Positions 27,895 through 37,602 are shown, counted from the stretch's first letter. The stretch is 64,000 bases of DNA from an uncultured Alphaproteobacteria bacterium (GCA_902619375.1 CACNEB010000003.1:1-64000), one strand, 5' to 3'. Notes: a model not told the origin generated them from the sequence alone. Numbers and translations: made by a program.

Positions 27895-28916
27895 TGCCTG
27901 AGGCAAAGATTAAAATTAAAAACCTATATAAAATTTTTGGTAAAAACCCAACATCGGCTATGGAACATGTCAAAAATGGAGTTGGTAAGGATGAGCTTTT
28001 AGAAAAACATAATCATGTTTTAGGTCTTAAAGATATAAACTTAGACATAGAGGAAAAATCAATTCAAGTAGTAATGGGTTTATCTGGCTCTGGTAAGTCT
28101 ACTTTAATTCGTCACATAAATCGTTTAATTGAGCCGACTGATGGAAGCGTGACCATTGATGGCGCAGAAGTTTTAAAAATGAATGAAGAAGAACTAAGAA
28201 ATTTTAGAAGAAGTAAAACTGCTATGGTTTTTCAAAGATTTGCCTTACTTCCTCATAAAACCGTTTTGCAAAATACTATTTTTGGACTACACATCCAAAA
28301 TATCAATGAAGAGGAAGCCAAGAAAAAGGCTCTTAGATGGATTGAAAGAGTAGGTTTGTCTGGATATGAAGATAAATATCCTCAACACCTATCAGGAGGA
28401 ATGCAACAACGTGTTGGATTAGCTAGAGCTTTAACTAACGATGGAGACATACTTTTAATGGATGAAGCTTTTAGTGCTCTTGATCCTTTAATTCGAAAAG
28501 ATATGCAAGATATTCTATTGGAACTTCAAGATGAATTACATAAAACTGTTGTATTTATTACTCATGACCTTGATGAAGCTCTTAAGATTGGTGATCGTAT
28601 CGCTATCCTAAAAGATGGCATAATGGATCAAGAAGGTATTCCTGCTGAGATATTACTTAATCCACAAACTAAGTATGTTAAAGACTTTGTTGAAGATGTT
28701 AATAGGGCTAGAGTGATTAAAGCCAAACATATAATGGACAAGCTTAATGGACAAGATATTAGTAAAGCAATGCCCGTTAACCAAGATGAATTTATTGATA
28801 GATTTATCGATAAAGTTATTTCTGAAAAACCAGAAGATCTTGTAATTCAAGATAAAGATAAAAATAATGTTGGTTTCTTATCTACGAAAAAACTCTCTGA
28901 GATCTTAAAAAGATAA
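27894..28916 (+). CDS. proV: Betaine-type ABC transporter ATP-binding protein
   Basis: A 340-residue ATPase. Walker A is GLSGSGKS, the signature is LSGGMQQR, Walker B is ILLMDEAFSALD, and the switch His lies in FITHDLDEA. The N-terminal extension NPTSAMEHVKNGVGKDELLEK is typical of ProV/OpuAA. The C-terminus holds only a shortened CBS-like region, so osmosensing through CBS domains may be reduced. The next gene starts 3 nt after the stop. Confidence 0.95.
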   Translation: MPEAKIKIKNLYKIFGKNPTSAMEHVKNGVGKDELLEKHNHVLGLKDINLDIEEKSIQVVMGLSGSGKSTLIRHINRLIEPTDGSVTIDGAEVLKMNEEELRNFRRSKTAMVFQRFALLPHKTVLQNTIFGLHIQNINEEEAKKKALRWIERVGLSGYEDKYPQHLSGGMQQRVGLARALTNDGDILLMDEAFSALDPLIRKDMQDILLELQDELHKTVVFITHDLDEALKIGDRIAILKDGIMDQEGIPAEILLNPQTKYVKDFVEDVNRARVIKAKHIMDKLNGQDISKAMPVNQDEFIDRFIDKVISEKPEDLVIQDKDKNNVGFLSTKKLSEILKR

Positions 28917-28919
28917 TTT

Positions 28920-30359
28920 ATGAAAAAGTCGAACTTTATTGCTGGCCATTGGGTCGAGGGTACTGGTTTAATCAAAAATATTAATCCTTCAGATACAGCT
29001 GATGTAATATCTGAGTATACCTCAGCCACTGGTGAGCAATTTGAACAAGCAGTTGAGTCAGCAATTATTGCACAAAAGGAATGGGAAGAAGTAGGTATTG
29101 AAAAAAAATCACAAATATTAATTCGAATTGGAGACGAGTTAATACAAAAATCTGAGGAATTGGGAGAATTATTATCTCAAGAAGAGGGTAAACCATTGGC
29201 TGAAGGGATTGGTGAGGTTGCAAGAGCAGGTCAACAATTTCAATATTATGGCTCAGAATGCTTAAGGTTATATGGAGAAAAGATACCATCGACTAGACCT
29301 GGTTTTCAGGTTGAAATATCTAGAGAACCTCTTGGGGTGGTTGGAATTATATCACCTTGGAATTTTCCAATAGCTATACCTGCATGGAAAGCAGCCCCTG
29401 CAATGATGTGTGGTAATGCTGTAATTTTAAAACCTGCTTCTTTAACAATTGGTAGCGCGGTAGCTTTGACTGAGATAATTTCCAAACAAGATATTCCCAA
29501 AGGTCTTTTTAATTTAGTCTTAGGATCTGGAAGTGATGTTGGTCACAAAATTGCAGTTCACCCTGAAATAGCAGCCATAAGTTTTACTGGTTCAGTTCAG
29601 ACTGGAAGACAACTTTATAAAGACGCATCATCAACTATGAAAAAAATGCAAATGGAAATGGGCTCTAAAAATCCTTTGATTATAATGGATGATGCAGATT
29701 TAAAAACTGCTATCACTTGTGCTGTAAATGGAGCTTATGGTGGAACAGGGCAAAAATGCACGGCTTCTTCAAGACTAATAGTTCATGAAAATATTTATAA
29801 AAAATTTATAGATGGCTTGGTGGAAAATATAAAAAATTTAAAGGTGGGACACGCTTTAGATGAGGGAACGCAAATGGGACCTGTTTCAAGTCAATCTCAA
29901 TTTGATTCAAACTTAAAGTATGTCGATATAGGTAAAGGTGAGGCTAAATTAGCTTTTGGAGGTAGCCCTATGAACATGAGAACACCAGGATATTATATGG
30001 AACCGACCTTATTTATTGACGGAGATAACAAGTCTCGTATAAATCAGGAAGAAATGTTTGGACCCATTGCATGTGTTATTCCATCAAAAGACTTAGATCA
30101 CGCTTTAGAAATAGCAAATGAAACAGAATTTGGGTTATCCAGTGGGATCATTACTCAATCTCTAGCAAAAGCTGAGTTTTTTAAACAAAATATTAAATCT
30201 GGTGTAGCGACAATCAATTTACCAACTGCTGGTTTAGATTATCATGTACCTTTTGGAGGAAGAAAAGCGTCAAGTTTTGGTCCTCGCGAACAAGGAACAT
30301 ATGCTAGAGAATTTTACTCGCAGGTAAAAACTTCCTACATTAATTCTGGACCAGTATAA
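28920..30359 (+). CDS. NAD(P)-dependent aldehyde dehydrogenase
   Basis: A 479-residue ALDH. Catalytic Glu lies in MEMGSKNPL, catalytic Cys in GGTGQKCTASSRLIV, and the proximal motif is VGIISPWNFPIAIP. The GQKCTASSR form is closest to the 2-oxoglutarate-semialdehyde and succinate-semialdehyde branch rather than classical BetB. Both readings have a partner in the window: choline dehydrogenase at 44651 would supply betaine aldehyde. It is tightly joined to proV (3 nt) and to the M19 gene (7 nt). Confidence 0.9.
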   Translation: MKKSNFIAGHWVEGTGLIKNINPSDTADVISEYTSATGEQFEQAVESAIIAQKEWEEVGIEKKSQILIRIGDELIQKSEELGELLSQEEGKPLAEGIGEVARAGQQFQYYGSECLRLYGEKIPSTRPGFQVEISREPLGVVGIISPWNFPIAIPAWKAAPAMMCGNAVILKPASLTIGSAVALTEIISKQDIPKGLFNLVLGSGSDVGHKIAVHPEIAAISFTGSVQTGRQLYKDASSTMKKMQMEMGSKNPLIIMDDADLKTAITCAVNGAYGGTGQKCTASSRLIVHENIYKKFIDGLVENIKNLKVGHALDEGTQMGPVSSQSQFDSNLKYVDIGKGEAKLAFGGSPMNMRTPGYYMEPTLFIDGDNKSRINQEEMFGPIACVIPSKDLDHALEIANETEFGLSSGIITQSLAKAEFFKQNIKSGVATINLPTAGLDYHVPFGGRKASSFGPREQGTYAREFYSQVKTSYINSGPV

Positions 30360-30366
30360 TTTTCAA

Positions 30367-31335
30367 ATGAATTTTCGAGTTGACAATCTTCAGTATTGTA
30401 ACTGGTCAAGGAAAATATTTGAAATCAATCATCAAGCGAAATTGGATGCTGTTCACGCAACTATTTGTTATCACGAGGATTTTGATGAAGTTCTCACTAA
30501 CATAAAAAAGTGGAATACATATTTTAAAAAAAATAAAGATTTAATCTTTCAAGGGAAAAGTTCGAGAGATATAGTTAAAGCTAAACTCGAAAATAAAACT
30601 GCTATTTTTTATGGATTACAGAACTGCTCTCCTATCGAAGATAATATAGATTACGTTGAGTCTTTAAAAGAATTAGGAGTTCTATTTATGCAATTGACTT
30701 ATAATAACCAATCATTACTTGCCACAGGTTGTTACGAGAAACATGATAGTGGCATTACTAGAATGGGGAAAGAGGTTATCAAAGAAATGAATCGAGTAAA
30801 TATGATAATTGACATGTCACACTCAGCAGAATTTTCGACATTAGAGGCTATTGATATTTCGGAGCATCCAATTGTTGTAAGTCATGCCAATCCTATTTTC
30901 TGGCACAAGGGGCTTAGAAATAAATCAGATAACATACTTAAAGCATTGAACGATAGTAAAGGAATGATTGGTTTCTCCCTATATCCACATCATCTTAAAG
31001 ATGCATCACAATGTACTCTTAAATCATTTTGTGAGATGATTGCAGAAAGTACAAAAAGAATATCTATTAAACAAATAGGTATTGGCTCAGATCTTTGTAT
31101 TCATCACCCTGACAGTATAGTCGAATGGATGAGAAATGGCACCTGGACGAAAACAAAAGATTTTGGTGAGGGAACACCAGATAATGCAGGTTTTCCTCCT
31201 CAGCCATCCTGGTTTGAGGATGCTAGAGGATTTGAAAATCTTCACAGAGGTTTAAGAGACGTTGGCTTTAGTGAAGAAGAGACACACGACATCTTAGGAA
31301 ATAATTGGTACAATTTTTATAGAAAGTTTGATTAA
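30367..31335 (+). CDS. Membrane dipeptidase-like protein (peptidase family M19)
   Basis: A 322-residue metal-dependent amidohydrolase-fold protein of family M19. Visible motifs are DAVHATICYHED (an HxT variant of the first metal site), MQLTYNNQS, IIDMSHSAEFSTLEA and IVVSHANP, and later IGIGSDLCIHH. M19 proteins cleave dipeptides in vitro, but copies next to betaine or methylamine catabolic genes recur without a settled role. It overlaps the next gene by one base. Confidence 0.85.
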   Translation: MNFRVDNLQYCNWSRKIFEINHQAKLDAVHATICYHEDFDEVLTNIKKWNTYFKKNKDLIFQGKSSRDIVKAKLENKTAIFYGLQNCSPIEDNIDYVESLKELGVLFMQLTYNNQSLLATGCYEKHDSGITRMGKEVIKEMNRVNMIIDMSHSAEFSTLEAIDISEHPIVVSHANPIFWHKGLRNKSDNILKALNDSKGMIGFSLYPHHLKDASQCTLKSFCEMIAESTKRISIKQIGIGSDLCIHHPDSIVEWMRNGTWTKTKDFGEGTPDNAGFPPQPSWFEDARGFENLHRGLRDVGFSEEETHDILGNNWYNFYRKFD

Positions 31336-32990
31336 TGCAAATTGATTTAAGAAAACCAGAGTTGGTTATGAAATTAGATCGGCTAGGATCCTTTCATCAA
31401 TCTAAACTTTCTTTTCTTAGAAGTTTTATAAGAGAGTTCAAGAGTTGGGAATTTACAACTGAAAAATTTGCTCTAGACAAACAAGGATTTGGTCATATCG
31501 TTTATGTAGTAAATAACGGCCAAAAACAATACTCTCTCATTTGTTTTTCTAATCATATTGAGGATAGCGAGAGATCTGATCGAGTGATAGCCACAAAGTG
31601 GGATGCTTCATTTGTTTTATTTGATGGAGTTCCAACTGAAGAGGATATTGAAAGACTCAATGATAATGTACCTCTTCAAGAACAAGGAAGAGTAAGTGAA
31701 AAAGAGCTTTGTCTATCTCGAGCTAATAAATCAGTTCGTGTCTTTGAACATGTAGTAGATAAACTATCTAAAGGAGAGCAACCTAATACTAAACTCCTAT
31801 ATGACGTAGGTTATCTTTATAGAACTACCGCTGTTTATGGTTCAGGAAAATTTGGATTAGCTGACCGAATTAAAATTCAAAATCGAGAGGAACTTAAGGG
31901 GCCATTTAGGTTAGAAATGATGCTTGTGTATCTTGCAAGACAATTCACTTTTGATGTAGTAAATCATGTTGCTTACTCTCGTTCACCAAATAAAGCGGTG
32001 AAGTTGAAAGGAGATATTGCTAGAAATTTAGGTATTGGCAATTCTACAGGATTGGGAATGGCTCCATTTATAGTTAATCATCCAGCTTTATTAAATCAAT
32101 GGATCATTGCAAAAGAAAAAGCATTAAAAGCAATTCGCTCAATTTCTTCAGTAAGCCAAAAAGATAAAGATATTTTACAATCTTATCTATCTATAATTCG
32201 GGAGAATATTAAATTTTGGAAAACAGAAAGTGATTTCCAAAAGAAAAAGAATAATCAACTTTTAAAAGATTTAAGTATTTTTCAAAAATTTTACTCATCA
32301 TTTCCTCTAAATAAATTTTTTTGGAATTCTATATATGAATGGACAGAAGCTAATACTCAATCTGAATGCTGTGAATTTATCATTTCGTTAATGATGGAGG
32401 TCTATCCTGATATAGTGGAACCTTTAAGTTTTGAAATGTCAATAAACGAAGATGAGTACTTTGATATTGACACATCAAGAACTATTAAAGAGGTGTGTCA
32501 GTTAATAGAGGATCAATATACTTGGCTTCTAGATATTAATTTTGATGATAAAGAAAATATTTTAAATTTTTGGTATTACTCAAAAAACAAACAAGAACCT
32601 CGGATGTCAGATAGATTCACTGAAGAGGGTTCAGATTTAGAACTACCCTTGGCTATTGCGAGAGATGTAAGTGCACTTTATGACGATCTAAAATCATGTA
32701 ACTTAGAGAAAGACCTAGGGTATTATTTGTTAAAAAACCAAGAATACCGTCACATATTAAGAAGAGTATTAATATGCGAGAAACTTCCCTATTCTGAAAT
32801 ACAAGATAACACTACTTCAAAAACTTTAATACCTGTGGATATGATTCGATTAAAACTATCATTTTTTGGTGCAACTCGCTTTGACCCTCGTTCTGATCGA
32901 TGGGTAAGAATTACGATGTATCAAGGTGCTCCATTAATGAGAGAAATAAGTAAATCTGATGATACTTGGTCTTATAAAAAGATAGCTTAA
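31335..32990 (+). CDS. Unknown conserved-type protein, 551 residues
   Basis: I do not recognise a domain. It has no signal peptide or membrane segment and is probably cytoplasmic. Notable stretches are LDRLGSFHQSKLSFLRSFIREF at the N-terminus, YRTTAVYGSGKFGLADR in the middle, and IGNSTGLGMAPFIVNHPAL near residue 238, which looks like a phosphate- or cofactor-binding turn. The C-terminus has FFGATRFDPRSDRWVRITMYQGAPL. It is locked between M19 and DUF3726 by one-base overlaps on each side, so it very likely forms a functional unit with DUF3726. Confidence 0.8.
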   Translation: MQIDLRKPELVMKLDRLGSFHQSKLSFLRSFIREFKSWEFTTEKFALDKQGFGHIVYVVNNGQKQYSLICFSNHIEDSERSDRVIATKWDASFVLFDGVPTEEDIERLNDNVPLQEQGRVSEKELCLSRANKSVRVFEHVVDKLSKGEQPNTKLLYDVGYLYRTTAVYGSGKFGLADRIKIQNREELKGPFRLEMMLVYLARQFTFDVVNHVAYSRSPNKAVKLKGDIARNLGIGNSTGLGMAPFIVNHPALLNQWIIAKEKALKAIRSISSVSQKDKDILQSYLSIIRENIKFWKTESDFQKKKNNQLLKDLSIFQKFYSSFPLNKFFWNSIYEWTEANTQSECCEFIISLMMEVYPDIVEPLSFEMSINEDEYFDIDTSRTIKEVCQLIEDQYTWLLDINFDDKENILNFWYYSKNKQEPRMSDRFTEEGSDLELPLAIARDVSALYDDLKSCNLEKDLGYYLLKNQEYRHILRRVLICEKLPYSEIQDNTTSKTLIPVDMIRLKLSFFGATRFDPRSDRWVRITMYQGAPLMREISKSDDTWSYKKIA

Positions 32991-33586
32991 TGCATTCTTT
33001 ATATGAAATCGAAACAACAATTAAAAGATCATCACGTGCTGAAGGATTAAGCTGGGGTGTTTCTGAAGAAGCTGGAAAAGCAGTCAGATTACTAGAACAA
33101 TCAGAATTTCAAGGATTAGAGAGTTTTAGGAGACTCATTGACTTAGGGCTTAATAACCTTAATAAACTTTTGGATGTGGATCAATCTAATACAAGAAATC
33201 TTTGTCCCATACATTTTGGAATTTTCTTTCTTGATCAATCCCATAATAAAGAATTACACCGTACTTATAATTTTAAAAATATAAATGAGCCTCTGTTAAT
33301 TGTTCCTTTCTTATCCAAGTCAGCAAAAAAAAACCTACTATATTTTCATTTAAAATCGCCAGATTTAAATTTTACTATAAGTCCTGGGGGAATTTATTTT
33401 ATAAATGAAAATTTTTTTCCTAAGAATTTAACAGACTTTTCTCTAACAATATCAACAAATAGAAAAAGTAAATATACCCAAAGTTCTTGGGACTATCTTT
33501 ATAAACTATCACTAGATACTTTTGTTGAAGAAACAGAAGAAAAAAAAATTTCAGGAGCTGGTGCTGGTTTGACAGATAATGACTAG
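32990..33586 (+). CDS. DUF3726 family protein
   Basis: A 198-residue protein whose start, SLYEIETTIKRSSRAEGLSWGVSEEAGKA, matches the family I know as DUF3726 from marine alphaproteobacteria. No function is known. The conserved WG-EEAGKAVR patch is the most likely active or binding region. No signal peptide. One-base overlap with the 551-residue gene and 8-nt overlap with yeiH. The C-terminus ends in a flexible SGAGAGL tail. Confidence 0.75.
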   Translation: MHSLYEIETTIKRSSRAEGLSWGVSEEAGKAVRLLEQSEFQGLESFRRLIDLGLNNLNKLLDVDQSNTRNLCPIHFGIFFLDQSHNKELHRTYNFKNINEPLLIVPFLSKSAKKNLLYFHLKSPDLNFTISPGGIYFINENFFPKNLTDFSLTISTNRKSKYTQSSWDYLYKLSLDTFVEETEEKKISGAGAGLTDND

Positions 33587-34634
33587 TAGTAAAATTATTG
33601 GAATTACAGTTATCAGTCTAATTTACCTTTTTACAATTTTTTTAAGTCAACCCTTGAGTTACATTTTAAATTTATCATCTTTACCGATAAGCTTACTTTG
33701 TCTAATCTCAGGAATATTATTTTTTAATTTATTTCAATTTTCTGAGAGGGTTCAAAAGGGACGGGACTTTATTAAGAAAAATATTCTCCAATTGGCTATA
33801 GTATTACTCGGAATAAAAATAAGTTTTGCTCAACTTGCCAATGTTAGTATTCAATCAATAAGTATAATAATTATTGTATTTTTATTGATATTCTTGACAT
33901 ATTTAGTTCTTTCAAAGTTATTGCCACTTCAGAAAGAACTATCAAAATTGCTCGCTATTGGTACGTCAATTTGTGGTGTAACTGCAATAATGGCCACCTC
34001 AAGTGTTTTAAAATCTAAAGATAATGATGTTGGTATAGCAATATTGATAGTTATCATTTGGGGTAGCCTAGCAGTGCTTATTTATCCTTTTTTTATAGAG
34101 TGGTATTTCATATCAGATATTGCAAAGGGTATCTTTTTAGGAGTTGGGATCCATGATACTAGTCAGGTATTAGCTGCAGCAATGGTATATAGTGACTTAT
34201 ACCATAATGATAAGGTTCTTGAAATTGCTACTATCACTAAACTTCTTAGAAATTTATTTCTTGTATTATTGATTCCATCATTATTGATTTTAAAAAATAG
34301 AAAAGAAAATGAGACTCTTAAGAATTTTCAGATATTAAAAAGTATTAAAAGTTCAATACCTTTATTCGTAATAGGTTTTATTTTTTTAATAATTATTCGA
34401 ACAATGATAGATGTCTTTTATTCAAACTCCTATACATGGGAAAACATCATAGTTATCATAGAAAATATAATTACTATCCTATTTGGTTTAGCATTAACCG
34501 CACTTGGTGCTTCTATCAATTTAAAAAAAATTTTCAATCAAGGCTTTATTCCTATAATTATTGGAATGATGTATAGTCTTGTTACTTTTTTTACTTTATG
34601 TATATTAGTTTATTTACTAGGTCTTAATCTTTAA
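33579..34634 (+). CDS. yeiH: YeiH/UPF0324 family transporter (putative sulfate exporter)
   Basis: A 351-residue membrane protein with about ten helices. UPF0324 hallmarks are QLAIVLLGIKISFAQL, AIGTSICGVTAIMATSSVLKS and GIFLGVGIHDTSQVLAAAMVYS. Members are tentatively called sulfate exporters because they accompany sulfonate degradation, but the transported ion is unproven. Last gene of the proX-to-yeiH run; convergent with the TPR gene, whose stop follows directly. Confidence 0.88.
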   Translation: MTSSKIIGITVISLIYLFTIFLSQPLSYILNLSSLPISLLCLISGILFFNLFQFSERVQKGRDFIKKNILQLAIVLLGIKISFAQLANVSIQSISIIIIVFLLIFLTYLVLSKLLPLQKELSKLLAIGTSICGVTAIMATSSVLKSKDNDVGIAILIVIIWGSLAVLIYPFFIEWYFISDIAKGIFLGVGIHDTSQVLAAAMVYSDLYHNDKVLEIATITKLLRNLFLVLLIPSLLILKNRKENETLKNFQILKSIKSSIPLFVIGFIFLIIIRTMIDVFYSNSYTWENIIVIIENIITILFGLALTALGASINLKKIFNQGFIPIIIGMMYSLVTFFTLCILVYLLGLNL

Positions 34635-35177
34635 TTAATTCTTTAAAAGTTTTAACTTACTTCTCACTACTTCATCATGAGGAAGTACTCTTTCTAGATC
34701 TTTATATGTATAATAGGCTTCACTTTTTTTATTTTGTTTTTCATAGATAAAAGCTAATACTCTTAATGCATCAAAATGTCTTGGCTCCAAAGACAAAACA
34801 CTTAAAAGATCTAAACGTGCTTCGTTGATTTCTCCTTGGTAATAATGAATTATTGCTCTTTGATAATAGGCGTCCATAAAGTCATTTTGCTCATTTATTA
34901 TTATAGAAAGAATATCCTCAGCATCTTGGTACTGTTTGAATTTTATTAATTGCCCGATATTATTCATTTTTTGTTGTATTTCCTCACTCCTTGATAGTTT
35001 CCAAATTCGCATTATGGCTCCCTTTACTTCTTTTTGAGACTCATCATCTAATGGCTCTTGAAGTAACTCTAAGAGATAGTCCACTCGATCAGAATTACTT
35101 GAATAAGAATGAAATATTGGAATATGACATGTAAGAAATATTATAAAAATAAAAAAATATCGTTTGCTTTGTATCAA
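34635..35177 (-). CDS. TPR-repeat protein with signal peptide
   Basis: A 180-residue protein with an N-terminal hydrophobic signal (YFFIFIIFLTCHIPIFHSYS) and about three tetratricopeptide units between residues 70 and 170 (DAYYQRAIIHYYQGEINEARLD and DALRVLAFIYEKQNKKSEAYYTY). It is probably periplasmic or membrane-anchored, binding partner proteins. TTG start; the next in-frame ATG lies too far inside. Divergent from dmdA with only 29 nt between. Confidence 0.75.
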   Translation of the reverse strand: MIQSKRYFFIFIIFLTCHIPIFHSYSSNSDRVDYLLELLQEPLDDESQKEVKGAIMRIWKLSRSEEIQQKMNNIGQLIKFKQYQDAEDILSIIINEQNDFMDAYYQRAIIHYYQGEINEARLDLLSVLSLEPRHFDALRVLAFIYEKQNKKSEAYYTYKDLERVLPHDEVVRSKLKLLKN

Positions 35178-35206
35178 GAATACATATTAACTAAGCCAGA
35201 AATTTT

Positions 35207-36310
35207 ATGAACCATTTAATTGCAAAAAGTGCACGACTTCGCTCCACACCATATACTAAAAGGATAGAAGAGTATGGGGTACAATCATATACAGTTTATA
35301 ATCATATGCTTTTACCTGCTTCATTTAAAGGCATAGAAGAAGACAGTCGACATCTTAAAAATAATGTTCAACTTTGGGATGTATCAGGAGAGAGACAAGT
35401 TCAAATTCAGGGCCCTGACGCAGCAAAACTTACACAATTAATTACTTGTAGAGATTTATCTGAGGCTAAAGATTATCTTTGTTATTATGCACCAATTGTT
35501 GATAACAAAGGTAAGATTATCAATGATCCACTGATAATGAAAGTTGGGGAAAGCACATGGTGGCTTTCCATAGCAGATACTGATGTACTTCTCTATGCTA
35601 AAGGAATTGCAATAGGTATGAATCTTGATGTAGAAATTACTGAACCCAACGTAAACATTCTTGCAGTTCAAGGGCCAAAATCATTTGAACTGATGTCAAG
35701 GGTATTTAAGGACATAGATAAGTTAAAATTTTTCAACTTTAAAAGATTTGATTTTCAAAATCATAAATTTTTAATCGCCAGATCAGGTTGGTCCAAACAA
35801 GGTGGATTTGAAATTTATGTAGATAATGATGAAATCGGTCTTAATCTTTATGATACCCTTATGTCTAAGGGAAAAGATTTAGATGTAAGACCAGGTTGTC
35901 CAAATTTAATAGAAAGAATAGAGGGTGGTTTATTATCTTTTGGAAATGATATGAATATGAATGACAGTCCACTGGAGTGTGGTTTGGGTTCTTTTGTTTC
36001 TTTCAATCCCAAAATAGATTATTTAGGAAAAGCTGAATTAGAAAAACAGCACAAAGAGGGAGTCAAGAGATCTTTAGTTGGTTTAAAATTTAAACTGGAT
36101 AAAATTGAAATTACAAAAGCACTATCTTTAAAAATAGGTAATAACAGAATAGGTGAGTTAAGAGCTGCATGCTTTAGTCCAGATTTTGGCTGTTGTCTTG
36201 GAATAGCCATGGTGCAAACCCAATATCAAACTTTAGAAAAAAAACAGGTACTTCTTCTTGATGGTCAAGAGATTGAGTCTGAAATGACAAAGCTCCCCTT
36301 CAATAAATAA
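35207..36310 (+). CDS. dmdA: Dimethylsulfoniopropionate demethylase DmdA
   Basis: A 367-residue GcvT-fold protein that moves a methyl group from DMSP to tetrahydrofolate, yielding methylmercaptopropionate. It matches the DmdA pattern I recall from Ruegeria: GVQSYTVYNHMLLPASF, HLKNNVQLWDVSGERQVQIQGPDA, LAVQGPKSFELMSRVF, ARSGWSKQGGFEIYV and GCPNLIERIEGGLLSFGNDM. A glycine-cleavage GcvT lacks these. dmdB, dmdC and dmdD are not in the window. Standing after the betaine-type transporter, it suggests that DMSP is one of the imported compounds. Confidence 0.93.
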   Translation: MNHLIAKSARLRSTPYTKRIEEYGVQSYTVYNHMLLPASFKGIEEDSRHLKNNVQLWDVSGERQVQIQGPDAAKLTQLITCRDLSEAKDYLCYYAPIVDNKGKIINDPLIMKVGESTWWLSIADTDVLLYAKGIAIGMNLDVEITEPNVNILAVQGPKSFELMSRVFKDIDKLKFFNFKRFDFQNHKFLIARSGWSKQGGFEIYVDNDEIGLNLYDTLMSKGKDLDVRPGCPNLIERIEGGLLSFGNDMNMNDSPLECGLGSFVSFNPKIDYLGKAELEKQHKEGVKRSLVGLKFKLDKIEITKALSLKIGNNRIGELRAACFSPDFGCCLGIAMVQTQYQTLEKKQVLLLDGQEIESEMTKLPFNK

Positions 36311-36317
36311 TAATTGC

Positions 36318-36342
36318 TTTTTTAAACTAAAAGTTTAAAAAA
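36318..36342 (+). repeat. AT-rich inverted repeat after dmdA
   Basis: TTTTTTAAACT, AAA, AGTTTAAAAAA: an 11-bp perfect repeat in the 38-nt gap between dmdA and the MFS gene. Being almost all A-T, it is weak as a terminator and may be a chance or regulatory hairpin. Confidence 0.35.
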
Positions 36343-36348
36343 TCTCCG

Positions 36349-37602
36349 GTGTTGAACGTCATATATAGCTCTTGGGCTCTATTTACAGGTTTTGGATTTA
36401 TTATGCTTGCACATTCTTTGCAAGGAACCTTGTTAAATATTAATGCCGTATTATTTAACTTTTCCGATTTTGAAATTGGATATGTCTTTACAGGTTATTT
36501 TATAGGTTATTTAGCAAGCTCATATATTTGTCCCAAAATTATCAAAAATGTGGGACATATAAGAGTATTTGCAGCATTCGCATCAATCGCTTCCATTACG
36601 ATTTTATTTCATTGGATTTATGCTCACCCATATTTTTGGTTTTTTTTAAGACTACTCACGGGGTTTTCATTGGCAGCAATATATATCGTTTGTGAAAGTT
36701 GGCTAAATGATCGTGCTGATAATAGAACAAGGGGGAAGCTCATTGGATTTTACATGGTGATATTATACTTATCAACTAGTGGGGGTGGTTTGCTAATAAA
36801 TCTAAAAGAGACTACTGAGGCACACTTATATATTCTAACATCTTTATTAATTTCTTTTGCTTTAGTTCCAATTTTGCTTACTAAAAAATCAGCACCAGAA
36901 TTTTCTACACCTAAGTTCATATCTTTAAAAAATCTATATAAAAATTCTCCCATGTCTTTTATCGGTTCTTTTGGTATTGGAATGATATATGGAGCATCAT
37001 TTGGATTAATTGCAGTTTTTGGAGCTAAGTCAGGCTTAAGCATTTTTCAAATTTCTATACTTGTTTTTGTAAATACTTTCATTGGAGCTTTATTTCAGTA
37101 TCCGGTTGGTAAATTATCGGATGGATTTGATAGAAGAATAATTTTACTGATATTAAATATCATTGCTTTGATTTCATCTATTTGTGTAATTATTTTCGGA
37201 TCTTTTTCATTTAATATTCTTTTATTATTTGTTGGAATACATTCAGCTGTATCTCTTCCTTACTATGCAGTTGTTATTTCTCACCTAAATGATTTTTTAG
37301 AAAAGGATGAGGTTGTTTCTGCTAGCTCAACTCTGACATTAGTGAATGCATTAGGTTTAGTTTTAGGGCCAATTATCGTCTCTGGATTTATGTCTTATTT
37401 TGATGCCTATGGATTGTTTTATTATTGTGCAATAGTTTATGTTTTTCTGGCACTATTTACCTATCAAAGAGTAAGAGTTGGAAGAACTAGTGATATTTAT
37501 GATGATAATACACCATCAATGGTTGTGCCTCGCACCGCTTCCGCAATTGGAATGCAAACTGCTACTGAACAAATGATTAGTAAAATTGACGAAAAAGAGT
37601 AA
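36349..37602 (+). CDS. MFS transporter (YcaD-like)
   Basis: A 417-residue, 12-helix carrier. Loop motifs are GYFIGYLASSYICPKIIKNVGHIRVFA after helix 2, CESWLNDRADNRTRGKLIG and YPVGKLSDGFDRR. The middle motif CESWLND is typical of the YcaD/UPF0226 group, which has no proven substrate. The start is GTG (or the adjacent TTG). It lies 38 nt after dmdA and 8-11 nt before ridA, hinting at efflux or uptake linked to osmolyte use. Confidence 0.85.
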   Translation: MLNVIYSSWALFTGFGFIMLAHSLQGTLLNINAVLFNFSDFEIGYVFTGYFIGYLASSYICPKIIKNVGHIRVFAAFASIASITILFHWIYAHPYFWFFLRLLTGFSLAAIYIVCESWLNDRADNRTRGKLIGFYMVILYLSTSGGGLLINLKETTEAHLYILTSLLISFALVPILLTKKSAPEFSTPKFISLKNLYKNSPMSFIGSFGIGMIYGASFGLIAVFGAKSGLSIFQISILVFVNTFIGALFQYPVGKLSDGFDRRIILLILNIIALISSICVIIFGSFSFNILLLFVGIHSAVSLPYYAVVISHLNDFLEKDEVVSASSTLTLVNALGLVLGPIIVSGFMSYFDAYGLFYYCAIVYVFLALFTYQRVRVGRTSDIYDDNTPSMVVPRTASAIGMQTATEQMISKIDEKE

